Source: Balnearium lithotrophicum (GTDB taxonomy: Bacteria > Aquificota > Aquificia > Desulfurobacteriales > Desulfurobacteriaceae). From it: 50,701 bases of DNA. Shown here in pieces: positions 17,151 through 23,977 of this stretch. Below the pieces are notes generated by a model, which was not told where the DNA came from, searched no databases, and worked only from the letters and a program-made list of their open reading frames with translations. The translations under genes and the position numbers were made by a program. The stretch lies in contig NZ_FXTM01000014.1 of assembly GCF_900182585.1 (NCBI RefSeq), forward strand, positions 1-50,701, written 5' to 3'. Position 1 is the first letter of the stretch. Each line of letters begins with the position of its first letter.

Positions 17151-17316
17151 TCAAATACTCCTTATAGACTTCTGGACAGTGCTTTTGTAGGTATTCTTTA
17201 ATGGCTTCCCTAATAACTTCTGTCTTTCTCATACGAAGTATCCATTGAGCTTCCTCCAATGCTCTATCCATTTCATCTGAAACTCTCAAGGCTATTAGCT
17301 TTTTTAGTTTAGCCAT
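17125..17316 (-). CDS. Ribbon-helix-helix DNA-binding protein
   Basis: A 63-residue CopG/Arc-type protein. The N-terminal strand KKLIALRVSDEMDRALEE and the helix pair with RKTEVIREAIKEYLQKH follow the ribbon-helix-helix pattern. Such proteins are dimeric transcriptional repressors. It overlaps the HTH gene upstream by 13 bases. Possible targets are the promoter at 17538-17584 or the int operon; not proven. Confidence 0.7.
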   Translation of the reverse strand: MAKLKKLIALRVSDEMDRALEEAQWILRMRKTEVIREAIKEYLQKHCPEVYKEYLSEQDREGD

Positions 17317-17501
17317 GAATTCCTCTTTAATTCTTCAACTAACCTATCTAAATCCTGCCTATCAAACCTTGTGCTTTTCCCTATCTTCACAGGTTTGATT
17401 TTCCCCTCTTTAATGAGCTTATAGAGAGTAGCCTTTGAAATACTTAGATACTCACAAGCCTCCTTTACTGTAAGCAGTTTCTTTTCCACTTTTCCCTCCA
17501 T
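17304..17501 (-). CDS. Excisionase-family (AlpA/MerR-like) HTH protein
   Basis: A 65-residue protein with LLTVKEACEYLSISKATLY followed by KLIKEGKIKPVKIGKSTRF, the textbook pattern of the helix-turn-helix domain of excisionase-family DNA-binding proteins (Pfam HTH_17). It is the first gene of the minus-strand integration operon and is divergent from the antirepressor gene. It could be Xis or a regulator of int. Confidence 0.75.
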   Translation of the reverse strand: MEGKVEKKLLTVKEACEYLSISKATLYKLIKEGKIKPVKIGKSTRFDRQDLDRLVEELKRNSWLN

Positions 17502-17537
17502 CTTTTGAAATTCTATCAGTTTATAGTGGTATTTTGC

Positions 17538-17584
17538 AGACTTTTAAAGTCTTGACAAGTTTACTGGTGTTTACTAATATAAAC
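17538..17584 (+). promoter_or_regulatory. Strong promoter with operator repeats for the antirepressor gene
   Basis: TTGACA at 17552-17557, a 17-bp spacer and TAATAT at 17575-17580 form a near-consensus promoter. Three repeat features lie on it: an inverted repeat AGACTTT-T-AAAGTCT (17538-17552) touching the -35, a direct repeat GTTTACT at 17559-17565 and 17569-17575 (10-bp period) inside the spacer, and GTTTA...TAAAC (17569-17584) over the -10. These suggest repressor control. AGGAGGAGG lies before the ATG at 17616. Confidence 0.65.
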
Positions 17585-17615
17585 GATAGAAAACTACTAC
17601 ATACAGGAGGAGGCT

Positions 17616-18254
17616 ATGCGAGAGACTAAACCAAAGTTCGTAGTGGGTGAACCTACGCAAATTGAGTTCCACGGAGACTACTTAACTGCCGTTTTTGACG
17701 GCGAAACTGTTTGGGTAGCCGTTAGACCTCTAATTGAAAACCTTGGCTTGGACTGGTCTAAACAGTATCGCAAAATCATTGCCGACCCTGTCTTATCTCA
17801 GGTCGTTGCCCAGAAGGCAACAACCTCTCAAGGCAAGGATGGCAAGACTTACCAAGTTAAAATGCTCTGTCTCCCTCTTGAATACATCAACGGTCTGCTT
17901 TTCAAAATCAATCCAAGTAAGATTCCCAACCCGCAGGTAAGAGAAAAGGTCATTCTCTACCAGAAAGAGTGCTACAAAGCTCTCTATAACTACTTCATAG
18001 CCGATAAGGTTGAAAGAGCCTACAGTTTTGAGGAGTTTGTTAAATGGGCGGAACTTGAAATCAAAACTATCAAGGCTAAAAGTCAAGGAATAGCAAAAGC
18101 CGCAAGGCTTATTAATGCAGTTGTTAGAGCTACGAAAGACCCTGTTCTACAGGACAAGCTAACCCGTAAGGTTCTTCAAGAGTTTGGTTATAAAGATGTT
18201 GTTGAGGAAGCTGAAAGGGAAAATCCGAAAACCATTCAACGGAGGTTATTTTGA
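17616..18254 (+). CDS. Phage antirepressor, P22 Ant N-terminal domain type
   Basis: A 212-residue protein. Residues about 10-125 match the P22_AR_N domain: YLTAVFDGETVWVAVRPLIENLGL, then WSKQYRKI and the conserved MLCLPLEYINGLLFKI. The C-terminal part is helical and charged, without the KilA-N or ANT domain I could recognise. Antirepressors of this type bind prophage repressors and trigger induction. Its own promoter carries operator-like repeats, and it stands alone on the plus strand in a minus-strand region. The target is presumably one of the two S24 repressors at 33-35 kb; that is inference. Confidence 0.8.
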   Translation: MRETKPKFVVGEPTQIEFHGDYLTAVFDGETVWVAVRPLIENLGLDWSKQYRKIIADPVLSQVVAQKATTSQGKDGKTYQVKMLCLPLEYINGLLFKINPSKIPNPQVREKVILYQKECYKALYNYFIADKVERAYSFEEFVKWAELEIKTIKAKSQGIAKAARLINAVVRATKDPVLQDKLTRKVLQEFGYKDVVEEAERENPKTIQRRLF

Positions 18255-18261
18255 GGAAGAA

Positions 18262-18387
18262 TTGAGAACGGCCGACGAGGTCATCATCTGGATACTTGAC
18301 ACCCGCAACAACCAAACTTTCCCAATCGTCATCGGCCGTTCTTCTACTCAAAAATTTATTCGTCTGGAGCTCTCCCGCAACCTTTAG
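18262..18387 (+). CDS. Possible 41-residue protein after the antirepressor
   Basis: A short frame opens at a TTG (18262) preceded by GAGGAAG and ends inside the loop of the terminator at 18366-18406. The translation begins LRTADEVIIWILDTRNNQ and ends FIRLELSRNL. The coding look is plausible, but the start codon is weak and an 11-bp inverted repeat runs through it, so it may instead be an untranslated structured tail of the antirepressor mRNA. Confidence 0.3.
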   Translation: MRTADEVIIWILDTRNNQTFPIVIGRSSTQKFIRLELSRNL

Positions 18388-18406
18388 GGGGAGCTCCCCC
18401 TTTTTT
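18366..18406 (+). terminator. Rho-independent terminator of the antirepressor transcript
   Basis: Stem GGAGCTCTCCC (18366-18376) pairs with GGGGGAGCTCC (18387-18397) with one G-T wobble and a 10-nt loop. CCC and six T (18401-18406) follow. This is a strong plus-strand intrinsic terminator. Confidence 0.8.
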
Positions 18407-18408
18407 CC

Positions 18409-18546
18409 TCAATTAGGTTCTTTTACAACTTCCTTCCAACAAAACAAAAACAAATCAAGCTCAGCAATATCATCTTCTGTTAGTTCAAAAGCTCCTTTCT
18501 TTCTTATGTTCTCCCAAATATCAGCTATTTCGTAGATAGAGGCCAT
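18409..18546 (-). CDS. Small hypothetical protein coupled to thyX
   Basis: A 45-residue acidic protein beginning MASIYEIADIWENIRKK. Its ATG (18544-18546) overlaps the thyX stop (TAATG), and it ends at 18409, next to the antirepressor terminator. It is the last gene of the early minus-strand operon. No family recognised. Tight coupling is the main support. Confidence 0.5.
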   Translation of the reverse strand: MASIYEIADIWENIRKKGAFELTEDDIAELDLFLFCWKEVVKEPN

Positions 18547-19418
18547 TATTCCTCCAAAAATTCCCTTTTAAACCACTCCGCTCTTTTCTGCCTTGCTGGG
18601 GTGAAAATCGGATTACAATCCTCAACCCATCTATCAAGGTAATCAGCCATCATCTTAACGATTTCAGGTTGATGTTCTTTTAATAAGTTCCACATAGATT
18701 TTGCTACAAGCCTTGTCTCCTCTTGAGCTTCGGGATGCAAACGGTGAATAAAGAAATTCAGCCAAGCCCTGTAATCTCCCTGCATCCAGAATTGAGTATA
18801 GAGACCTAACGGAAGGAATGCACGGGCTTGTTCGGGTTCCCAACCTTCAGTTATAAGTTGCTCATAGGCCATCTCCCCCATCATACAAGAACCTATCCTA
18901 ATGTCTGGATGAATAATAGCTTCCCTCCCCAGCCAACAAAAGAACTTCACCTTATTTCCCTTCACATACCGCCTGCTCATTTCCATATAGGAAAAAGCCC
19001 TGTGTCTTTGAATTTGACGGGCTACGAAAATCGGAACTTTGAGCTTAAAGGTAGCAAAAAACCTTTTGTTTATACTAATAGAAGATGAGATATAACTGTC
19101 ATGATCCTGATTGAATTCCTTGATAGCCTTCTCCCAATTTATGTAATCACTATTTCTTAAATCTCCAACATCCCAACACCTCACAAACTCAAACGGACTT
19201 TCATGTCCCCGCTCAATCAGCAAGTTCCAGAGCCTATCAGGGTCTTTGCAGTATTCGTTTCCGTAAGAAATAGAAGCTACGAGACAAACGGCTTCTTTCC
19301 TACTTTCCTCATTTTCGTTAGCCTTGGAGAAGTCCCAGAGCACCACCTTACAGATTGGCGGTTCCTCGTAATCGTAAGGAAATTTCTCGGCAACTTTGTG
19401 GATATATTTAAGTTTCAT
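18546..19418 (-). CDS. thyX: FAD-dependent thymidylate synthase ThyX
   Basis: Makes dTMP from dUMP using flavin and methylene-tetrahydrofolate. The ThyX motif RHRx7S is visible at R138-H139-R140 to S148 (RHRAFSYMEMSRR), with the nearby ESPFEFV helix and RLHPEAQEETR near the C-terminus. At 290 residues it is longer than the usual 220-250, as in some phage forms. Together with dut in the same operon it would direct uracil nucleotides into phage DNA synthesis. It overlaps the wHTH gene upstream by 11 bases. Confidence 0.92.
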   Translation of the reverse strand: MKLKYIHKVAEKFPYDYEEPPICKVVLWDFSKANENEESRKEAVCLVASISYGNEYCKDPDRLWNLLIERGHESPFEFVRCWDVGDLRNSDYINWEKAIKEFNQDHDSYISSSISINKRFFATFKLKVPIFVARQIQRHRAFSYMEMSRRYVKGNKVKFFCWLGREAIIHPDIRIGSCMMGEMAYEQLITEGWEPEQARAFLPLGLYTQFWMQGDYRAWLNFFIHRLHPEAQEETRLVAKSMWNLLKEHQPEIVKMMADYLDRWVEDCNPIFTPARQKRAEWFKREFLEE

Positions 19419-19701
19419 CCTTCATCACCTCCAAAATGTTAATGCATGCCTCTACGACAGCCTTCCCGAGAGAAGTTAAATAAATAGTTTTGCTCTTCCT
19501 CTCTACTAACCTCCACTTTTCCATAAGCTCTAAAGTTTCTAAGACTTTTTCAGTTCCTATCTTCTTAACAAGGGTGCTCTGGAAAGAAGCTCCATTGTTG
19601 TAGAGGAGAAACAAAAGAGTTCTCAATCTCAAATCGCTAAGATGCGAGAAAAGCAAGGACAACTTCTTTGTATCTTCTTTTGTTATTACAAGCTCTTTCA
19701 T
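19408..19701 (-). CDS. Winged-helix protein (ArsR/MarR-like fold)
   Basis: A 97-residue protein with SDLRLRTLLFLLYNNGASFQSTLVKKIG, then VLETLELMEKWRLVERKSKTIYLTSLGKAVV. The order helix, recognition helix, and wing ending in L-T-x-x-G matches winged-helix regulators. It overlaps the genes on both sides (thyX by 11, the upstream gene by 65 bases). The long upstream overlap is unusual. A role in regulating the early operon is a guess. Confidence 0.6.
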   Translation of the reverse strand: MKELVITKEDTKKLSLLFSHLSDLRLRTLLFLLYNNGASFQSTLVKKIGTEKVLETLELMEKWRLVERKSKTIYLTSLGKAVVEACINILEVMKDET

Positions 19702-19963
19702 GTTTCATCACCCTCTTACGAGATTTACGTTTAGGAGGTTTCCAGAGTGGCTCAAATTCATCTTTTTTAGGAGGCTTAACAAGTTTATCTGCCTCTTCCT
19801 TCGTTATATCGTCATAGAAAGCTACGTATATTTCCCCTGCATAAGCATCAACCTTAAAGGGACAGGATAATTTCCCTTTCACTCTTGCCCGCCAGAGTCG
19901 TCTTTTTACCAGCCTTGCGTCCTCTCTTGTTCCTACGTACTGATAAACTCTCTTTATCCTCAT
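19637..19963 (-). CDS. Basic hypothetical phage protein
   Basis: From the ATG at 19963 (GGAGG eight bases upstream) the product is 108 residues beginning MRIKRVYQYVGTREDARLVKRR. It is strongly basic at both ends, with PPKRKSRKRVMKHERACNNKRR near the C-terminus. No family recognised. It overlaps the upstream gene by 110 bases and the downstream wHTH gene by 65, more than normal coupling. Either one of the three is mis-started or shortened by a frameshift, or the phage really nests these genes. Confidence 0.45.
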   Translation of the reverse strand: MRIKRVYQYVGTREDARLVKRRLWRARVKGKLSCPFKVDAYAGEIYVAFYDDITKEEADKLVKPPKKDEFEPLWKPPKRKSRKRVMKHERACNNKRRYKEVVLAFLAS

Positions 19964-20186
19964 TTCCTTTTCCTCCATCAATAATCGCTTCAGGACCAAA
20001 AATCACTTTTGCTAAAGATTTCGGGAATCCATCCGGTAATATGTAAGTGAACGCCTTGTTGAAGTCTGTAGGCTGTACTACTCTACAAAAGAATTCTTTT
20101 TCAACTCCATTTTCTATTATCTTGATGTACTTATCCTGAGTGAACGGCGGTTCTGTAAATTTGTAGATAGGCAAAACTACTTTCAT
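19854..20186 (-). CDS. Hypothetical phage protein upstream of the basic protein
   Basis: A 110-residue protein beginning MKVVLPIYKFTEPPFTQD, with a CTCC-rich (GGAG) ribosome site upstream. The first about 75 residues look like an ordinary globular sequence. The last about 35 (from KGNEDKESL) are highly basic and lie in a different frame over the next gene, so the true C-terminus could be shorter. It follows ssb by nine bases in the recombination operon. Function unknown. Confidence 0.5.
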   Translation of the reverse strand: MKVVLPIYKFTEPPFTQDKYIKIIENGVEKEFFCRVVQPTDFNKAFTYILPDGFPKSLAKVIFGPEAIIDGGKGNEDKESLSVRRNKRGRKAGKKTTLAGKSEREIILSL

Positions 20187-20195
20187 CTCTCCTCC

Positions 20196-20570
20196 TTAAA
20201 ATTCGATGTCGTCAGGCGGTTCCTCTTCAGTTGTTTCTTCCTTTCTTGCATCCAACGGGCTGAACTTGTCTGCCCTAATCTCAATCTTGCTTCTGTTTTC
20301 TCCACTTTCAGTTTTCCAGGTTGACTGCCTTAGACTTCCTTCAACCAAAACCCTGTCTCCCTTGTTGAACCTGCTAACTGTCCAATCTGCTAAATTGCCC
20401 CATAAAACCACGTCTATAAATACAGGGTCTTCTTTCCACTCTCTGTTTTTGTCTTTGTATGGATTGTTGACGGCTACCCTGATTCGGGAGAATGGAGTTC
20501 CATTAGAGGTGTGTTGAAGCTCTGGGTCAGCAACTAAGCGACCGATAAGAAAAACTTTGTTTAAGTTCAT
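20196..20570 (-). CDS. ssb: Single-stranded DNA-binding protein
   Basis: A 124-residue SSB. The OB-fold N-terminus MNLNKVFLIGRLVADPELQ, then FSRIRVAVNNPY and the L45-type segments VDVVLWGNLAD and KGDRVLVEGSLRQSTW, are plain. The acidic tip PPDDIEF is the conserved docking tail for partner proteins such as recombinases and helicases. It lies next to the Bet annealase, the usual phage pairing. The shorter linker makes it smaller than host SSB (about 150-180). Confidence 0.93.
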   Translation of the reverse strand: MNLNKVFLIGRLVADPELQHTSNGTPFSRIRVAVNNPYKDKNREWKEDPVFIDVVLWGNLADWTVSRFNKGDRVLVEGSLRQSTWKTESGENRSKIEIRADKFSPLDARKEETTEEEPPDDIEF

Positions 20571-20641
20571 GATTTCCTCCAGAAAATTTAAAGAATGAAA
20601 AAGAGAGCTCCACTAAGGGAGTGGAAGACCTTAGAGAGCTG

Positions 20642-21571
20642 CTAAGGGAGTTCTATTGGAGCTTCTTCCTTAACTCTATTAGTCAGTTCTTTGGCTTCCG
20701 GATACTTAATATCATCTAAAGACTTGCTTAATTCATATTCAGGGTCAATTCCTAACTCCATTATTTTCTTTCTCCACCTTTCCTTGGCTTCTTTGATTAC
20801 CTCGATAGCTTCCTCTTTTGTTAACTGCTTAGAGGATTCCTTGCCGAATTTCTCTCTGATGTAGCTCTTATAGTCAAATTCAGCCAATCCAGACCAGGAA
20901 TGAATTCCTTTTATGTATTTCCTGTCTAATTCAATTTTGCTATTCTCAACAGGCTTGGTATTAAGCACTTCCCCAGTTTCCTCATCTATTTCAACTCCCA
21001 TTTCCTCTGCTACGTACATTCCGGACATTTCACTCGGAAATGCCTCACGAAGAGCCTGAACGAGAGCAACTTTTCTAATCATTGTTGCAGGCATAGTTGC
21101 CCAGTTGCTCATTAACTTCCCGTCTTTCGTCTTGCGAGCATATTCCTCAATCGCCACTTCAGTGCGTATAGGGTGATTAAAATCTTTTCTGTAAACCTCA
21201 GCCCAGCCGCCAACAAGTTCCTCCTTGCTCTTGATGTAAAAAGCTCCGTTTCTATACGTAACTTCTCCTGTATCTCTGTTAACCGTAATAACTCCTGCTT
21301 TGTAACCATCTAACTGCTTTGAACGTTCAGCACGTTTAAGAAAAGCATCTTTTCCAACAACTATTACAGGCTGAGAGTTGCCGTATTTGATGAAGTGAAC
21401 ATCATAGGGAGATAAGCTCCTTAATTTGCAGTAGTTAAAGAACTCTTCTATTTCCTCCTGTTTTGCATTAGGAGCGTGATATTTGACGTAAGTAGCTACC
21501 TCGTCAAAGGTATATGTTCTTCCATCTTCTGCTACAATAATTTTTGGACTTTCAATAACTGCTTTTGCCAT
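20642..21571 (-). CDS. bet: RecT/Bet-type single-strand annealing protein
   Basis: A 309-residue phage recombination protein of the Bet family. Key segments are EEFFNYCKLRSLSPYDVHFIKYGNSQP (described in two parts: a helix, then S-P-Y-D), VVGKDAFLKRAE, the YRKDFNHPIRTEV strand and PATMIRKVALVQALREAFP. These match the annealase core of Bet and RecT. It would anneal single strands during phage recombination with the neighbouring SSB. No partner exonuclease (Exo/RecE) is visible in the window. The C-terminal about 80 residues are charged, probably linked to SSB or DNA binding. Confidence 0.88.
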   Translation of the reverse strand: MAKAVIESPKIIVAEDGRTYTFDEVATYVKYHAPNAKQEEIEEFFNYCKLRSLSPYDVHFIKYGNSQPVIVVGKDAFLKRAERSKQLDGYKAGVITVNRDTGEVTYRNGAFYIKSKEELVGGWAEVYRKDFNHPIRTEVAIEEYARKTKDGKLMSNWATMPATMIRKVALVQALREAFPSEMSGMYVAEEMGVEIDEETGEVLNTKPVENSKIELDRKYIKGIHSWSGLAEFDYKSYIREKFGKESSKQLTKEEAIEVIKEAKERWRKKIMELGIDPEYELSKSLDDIKYPEAKELTNRVKEEAPIELP

Positions 21572-21583
21572 AACTTCCTCCTT

Positions 21584-22027
21584 TTATTTATTTCCGCTAC
21601 TCCCGAAACCGCCCTCTCCTCTATTGGTTTCGGTTAGTTCTTCAACCTCAATAACCTGAAAATCTGAAACGGGAACAGGAACTAATTGAGCTATCTTTTC
21701 GCCTTTTTCTATTCTCTGTTCCCGTCCTGAAAGGTTAGCCAGAGCAACGATGATTTCTCCTCTGTAGCCGTTATCAATTACTCCAGCAACCACATGGAGT
21801 AATCTTCTTGTTGCCACACTTGAACGGTCTTTGATGAAAGCTCCCCAACCTCTTGGAAGCTCAACAGCTATTCCTGTTCTAACCTTCACAACGGGTATTC
21901 CGCCATTTTCATTAACAGTTGGGATAACTACATCTTCAAGAGCATACAGGTCAAAACCTAAGTCTCCCTCGTAAGCTCTTGTTGGTAGTTTTGTATCTGG
22001 ATGCAGGCGTTTACACTTCACGTTCAA
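21584..22027 (-). CDS. dut: dUTPase
   Basis: Trimeric dUTP pyrophosphatase, keeping uracil out of phage DNA and supplying dUMP to ThyX. All five motifs can be seen: GDLGFDLYA (1), KDRSSVATR (2), GVIDNGYRGEI (3), GEKIAQLVPV (4) and the C-terminal RGEGGFGSSG (5). At 147 residues it is the standard length. It lies between the Bet gene and small genes in the early operon. Confidence 0.95.
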   Translation of the reverse strand: MNVKCKRLHPDTKLPTRAYEGDLGFDLYALEDVVIPTVNENGGIPVVKVRTGIAVELPRGWGAFIKDRSSVATRRLLHVVAGVIDNGYRGEIIVALANLSGREQRIEKGEKIAQLVPVPVSDFQVIEVEELTETNRGEGGFGSSGNK

Positions 22028-22232
22028 TCCTCCTTTTAACTTTCTTAACCTTTTCTATTCCCTCTAAAATCCCTTTCGCAGTTTTCTGCTCTCCTATAGC
22101 TAAAAGCAAGTCGTGAGCTGCTTCTAATCTGCTTTGCGTTTCTGTTAGATACAGTTTTATAACTGCTAAGGCCTCCTTACGCTTGACTTTTTCTAATTCT
22201 TCGTTTAGTATTAATTCAAAATTCGCATTCAT
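22011..22232 (-). CDS. Small helical protein upstream of dut
   Basis: A 73-residue protein, entirely helical and rich in Lys, Glu and Leu (MNANFELILNEELEKVKRK...). It overlaps the dut start by 17 bases and has a GGAGG site in front. No family recognised. Coiled-coil interaction is likely. Confidence 0.55.
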   Translation of the reverse strand: MNANFELILNEELEKVKRKEALAVIKLYLTETQSRLEAAHDLLLAIGEQKTAKGILEGIEKVKKVKRRIEREV

Positions 22233-22263
22233 CTCCGCCTCCTTGAAATGGTTTTAAGGAGAT

Positions 22264-22284
22264 GAGAGGGCTTTAGGCCCTCTC
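22264..22284 (-). other. mRNA hairpin enclosing a stop codon
   Basis: GAGAGGGC (22264-22271) pairs with GCCCTCTC (22277-22284) around a five-base loop. The TAA of the gene at 22273 lies in the loop/stem edge. No T run follows on the minus strand, so this looks like an intercistronic hairpin that could stabilise or attenuate the mRNA rather than a full terminator. Confidence 0.5.
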
Positions 22285-22506
22285 AAGGGTTTGTTCTTCT
22301 ATCCTTGCTATTGTTTCTGCAAGTCTGAGAAGCTCTTTCTGAGCTTCTTCTTTTAGGTCAAAAAGAGCATAAGTGTATTTACCTCCTCCTCTTGTTCTGA
22401 TAAGCACACGGTATTTCTTCACATCAACATCTTTGGTTACCGAAATAGCCTCTATTTCGGTTATTTTGATAAGAGTTCCCTTGTTAGTCTCTATCCACGG
22501 CCACAT
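22273..22506 (-). CDS. Small hypothetical protein
   Basis: A 77-residue protein beginning MWPWIETNKGTLIKITEIEA with strands YRVLIRTRGGGKYTYALFD and a C-terminal helix. The N-terminal half could be a small beta sheet (as in several phage beta-strand proteins of the DUF-type found in early operons). No firm family. It follows the gene at 22508 by one base. Confidence 0.5.
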   Translation of the reverse strand: MWPWIETNKGTLIKITEIEAISVTKDVDVKKYRVLIRTRGGGKYTYALFDLKEEAQKELLRLAETIARIEEQTLERA

Positions 22507-22507
22507 C

Positions 22508-22705
22508 TCACACCTCCCATAAAGTTCCGTATCTAATTGCTCTTTCTAAGAGGTCGGAAAAGGGACTTTCCACTTCCCCGTAAGGTTCATATCTTCTATC
22601 GTCCCAGACTTCTTCCGGTTCTGCTTTTCTTTCCTCGTCTTCGGGGAGCCATAACTCTGGCTCCCCCATCATTTTGTCAATCCAAGAAGAGTCGTAAACT
22701 TCCAT
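22508..22705 (-). CDS. Small acidic protein, first gene of the early operon
   Basis: A 65-residue acidic protein (MEVYDSSWIDKMMGEPELW...). A GGAGGTGAG ribosome site precedes the ATG. It is the first gene after the promoter at 22881-22909 and the structured leader at 22737-22826. No family recognised. Acidic phage proteins at this position often inhibit host enzymes; that is only a possibility here. Confidence 0.55.
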   Translation of the reverse strand: MEVYDSSWIDKMMGEPELWLPEDEERKAEPEEVWDDRRYEPYGEVESPFSDLLERAIRYGTLWEV

Positions 22706-22736
22706 GGCTCACCTCCATAAGTTTTCTCTCCCTTTA

Positions 22737-22826
22737 GGAGCAGAGTCCGTTTACAGAGGGCTTGTTAACCCTCACCGGGCTACGTGCACCCGGCCGGTCT
22801 TCGGGAGTTACCCCTACTCCTGCTCC
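22737..22826 (-). ncRNA. Structured RNA leader with cloverleaf-like fold
   Basis: Within a GC-rich island in AT-rich surroundings, the minus strand can fold into a four-way junction. P1 pairs GGAGCAG (22826-22820) with CTGCTCC (22743-22737). P2 is GGAGT/ACTCC (22820-22816 with 22808-22804, 7-nt loop), P3 CCGGG/CCCGG (22793-22789 with 22779-22775, 9-nt loop), and P4 GAGGG/CCCTC (22773-22769 with 22760-22756, 8-nt loop). P3 and P4 are separated by a single base. The innermost base of P1 and P2 compete for C22820. A 12-nt single strand, TGTAAACGGACT, follows P4. The element lies in the 5' leader of the early operon. It has no T-loop consensus, so it is not a tRNA. Confidence 0.55.
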
Positions 22827-22874
22827 CCGCCCGTTACCCCCTATTCGGCTGTCAAAGAGCTTTCTCAAGCGTCT

Positions 22875-22938
22875 GCTTTAATAATAAAGCGTATGGATGA
22901 AAATGTCAAGTCTTTTGCTTTAGTTTTTAAAGCAAAAG
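22875..22938 (-). promoter_or_regulatory. Early operon promoter with paired GCTTTA/TAAAGC operators
   Basis: On the minus strand TTGACA (22909-22904), a 17-bp spacer and TATTAT (22886-22881) form a strong promoter reading toward 22705. A perfect 11-bp-armed inverted repeat, CTTTTGCTTTA-5-TAAAGCAAAAG (22912-22938), sits just upstream of the -35, and GCTTTA-4-TAAAGC (22875-22890) covers the -10. The same half-site occurs at the repressor/Cro promoter near 33.1 kb, suggesting repressor control. Confidence 0.7.
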
Positions 22939-23019
22939 CTATTAATATACACCAACCTCTTGACAGACAAGGGATTAAAGGAGGCAGGATTTGAAGGGAG
23001 TGGTTAAAGAAGGGAAGGC

Positions 23020-23048
23020 AGAGAAAGCCCTTACTTTAGGCTTTCTCT
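23020..23048 (-). other. Hairpin at the end of the CxxC gene
   Basis: AGAGAAAGCC (23020-23029) pairs with GGCTTTCTCT (23039-23048), a 10-bp perfect stem whose loop contains the TAA stop of the minus-strand gene at 23031. The following bases are pyrimidine-rich but not a T run. It may be a weak terminator or an RNA stabiliser before the promoter of the next operon. Confidence 0.5.
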
Positions 23049-23525
23049 ATAGTCGTTCCAGAGGGAAACGAGGTTTTGAAGAAGAAAACGTATGTGTTTT
23101 TCGTTTTTTAGATTTGCTACGTTAACATTCTTTTTAAGAGATTGGTTGTACATTTGAAGGTAAAGTCTGTCTTTATACTCTTTAAGATAGAGTTTAGGTA
23201 AATCTTTAAACTTTAACGCCTCGCGTAAAACTCCAAAATCTCTTCCGGTTTCTTTTTCTATTTGCTCTAAAAGTTTATCAAGTGGGTAATACTCTACTTC
23301 AATAAAGAGAAGATTTTTATCGTCAATACATTTAATACATTTACGGCCAAGAAGAGGAGTTGAATCAGTATTTTTCTTGAGTTCTTCTTCTAATCTCTGA
23401 ATCTCCTGAAAAAACTCTGAAATTTCTTTTTTGTTTGTTGTTTCTTTGATAGTTTCCTCTACTACGAAATCACAAAACTCACAGTTCTCAGGATAACTTT
23501 CTTTAACTAACCTATAGATGAACAT
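23031..23525 (-). CDS. Hypothetical phage protein with two CxxC pairs
   Basis: From the ATG at 23525 (GGAGGTGAAG upstream) the product is 164 residues. CEFC near residue 16 and CIKC near 65 could bind zinc together. The middle is a charged helix and the C-terminus is rich in Lys, Tyr and Leu. A truncated copy of its last about 75 codons lies at 33955-34189 on the other strand, with the first 139 nt identical. No family recognised. It is the second gene of the operon led by the gene at 23584. Confidence 0.6.
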   Translation of the reverse strand: MFIYRLVKESYPENCEFCDFVVEETIKETTNKKEISEFFQEIQRLEEELKKNTDSTPLLGRKCIKCIDDKNLLFIEVEYYPLDKLLEQIEKETGRDFGVLREALKFKDLPKLYLKEYKDRLYLQMYNQSLKKNVNVANLKNEKHIRFLLQNLVSLWNDYRESLK

Positions 23526-23583
23526 CTTCACCTCCCAAGTTTTTATTCCACAACGTTCAGATAAAAAAGGGCAGGGACTACCC

Positions 23584-23940
23584 CTATCCCTCATAACAAG
23601 TTTTATCTTTCTTATCGCAAATTAAATAGAATGTTGTAAAACCAATTCTAATTTCTTTTTCGTCTTCTTCTATTGCTTCAATATTGCTTTCTGTTTCTGT
23701 GTAGAAGTCAGCGAAGTTTTCGTACTCCCAAAATTCATTTAAAATATCCATGACTTCCTCTACATCATTTTCATCATAGTCATTTCTCCATTGAGGGTAG
23801 CTTTCATCAAGAACTTCCAAAACAACTTCAAATGGAGAGTTATAGCCTTCTTTGATGTTTTCTACTGGGAACTTAAATCCTTCTTCTTCTGCGAACCTCA
23901 TAGCTTCTAAGACTGCTGTTCTGAATTCTGATGTTCTCAT
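23584..23940 (-). CDS. Acidic hypothetical phage protein
   Basis: From the ATG at 23940 (MRTSEFRTAVLEAMRFAEE, with GGAGGCGGAG upstream) it is 118 residues, acidic, with an N-terminal helix and the pattern DENDVEEVMDILNEFWEYENF. No family recognised. It is driven by the promoter at 23978-24006. An upstream in-frame extension to 24069 would cross that promoter and was rejected. Confidence 0.55.
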   Translation of the reverse strand: MRTSEFRTAVLEAMRFAEEEGFKFPVENIKEGYNSPFEVVLEVLDESYPQWRNDYDENDVEEVMDILNEFWEYENFADFYTETESNIEAIEEDEKEIRIGFTTFYLICDKKDKTCYEG

Positions 23941-23977
23941 CTCCGCCTCCTTTCGATTTGTTTTCCTTCTACTTAAT

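Noticed and set aside
22737-22826. A tRNA gene
   Set aside because: A cloverleaf can be drawn, but there is no GTTCRA T loop, no normal anticodon arm and no CCA end.
22704-22994. Plus-strand open frame of 96 codons across the GC-rich island
   Set aside because: It has low-complexity composition, no ribosome site and covers a minus-strand promoter, operators and a structured leader.
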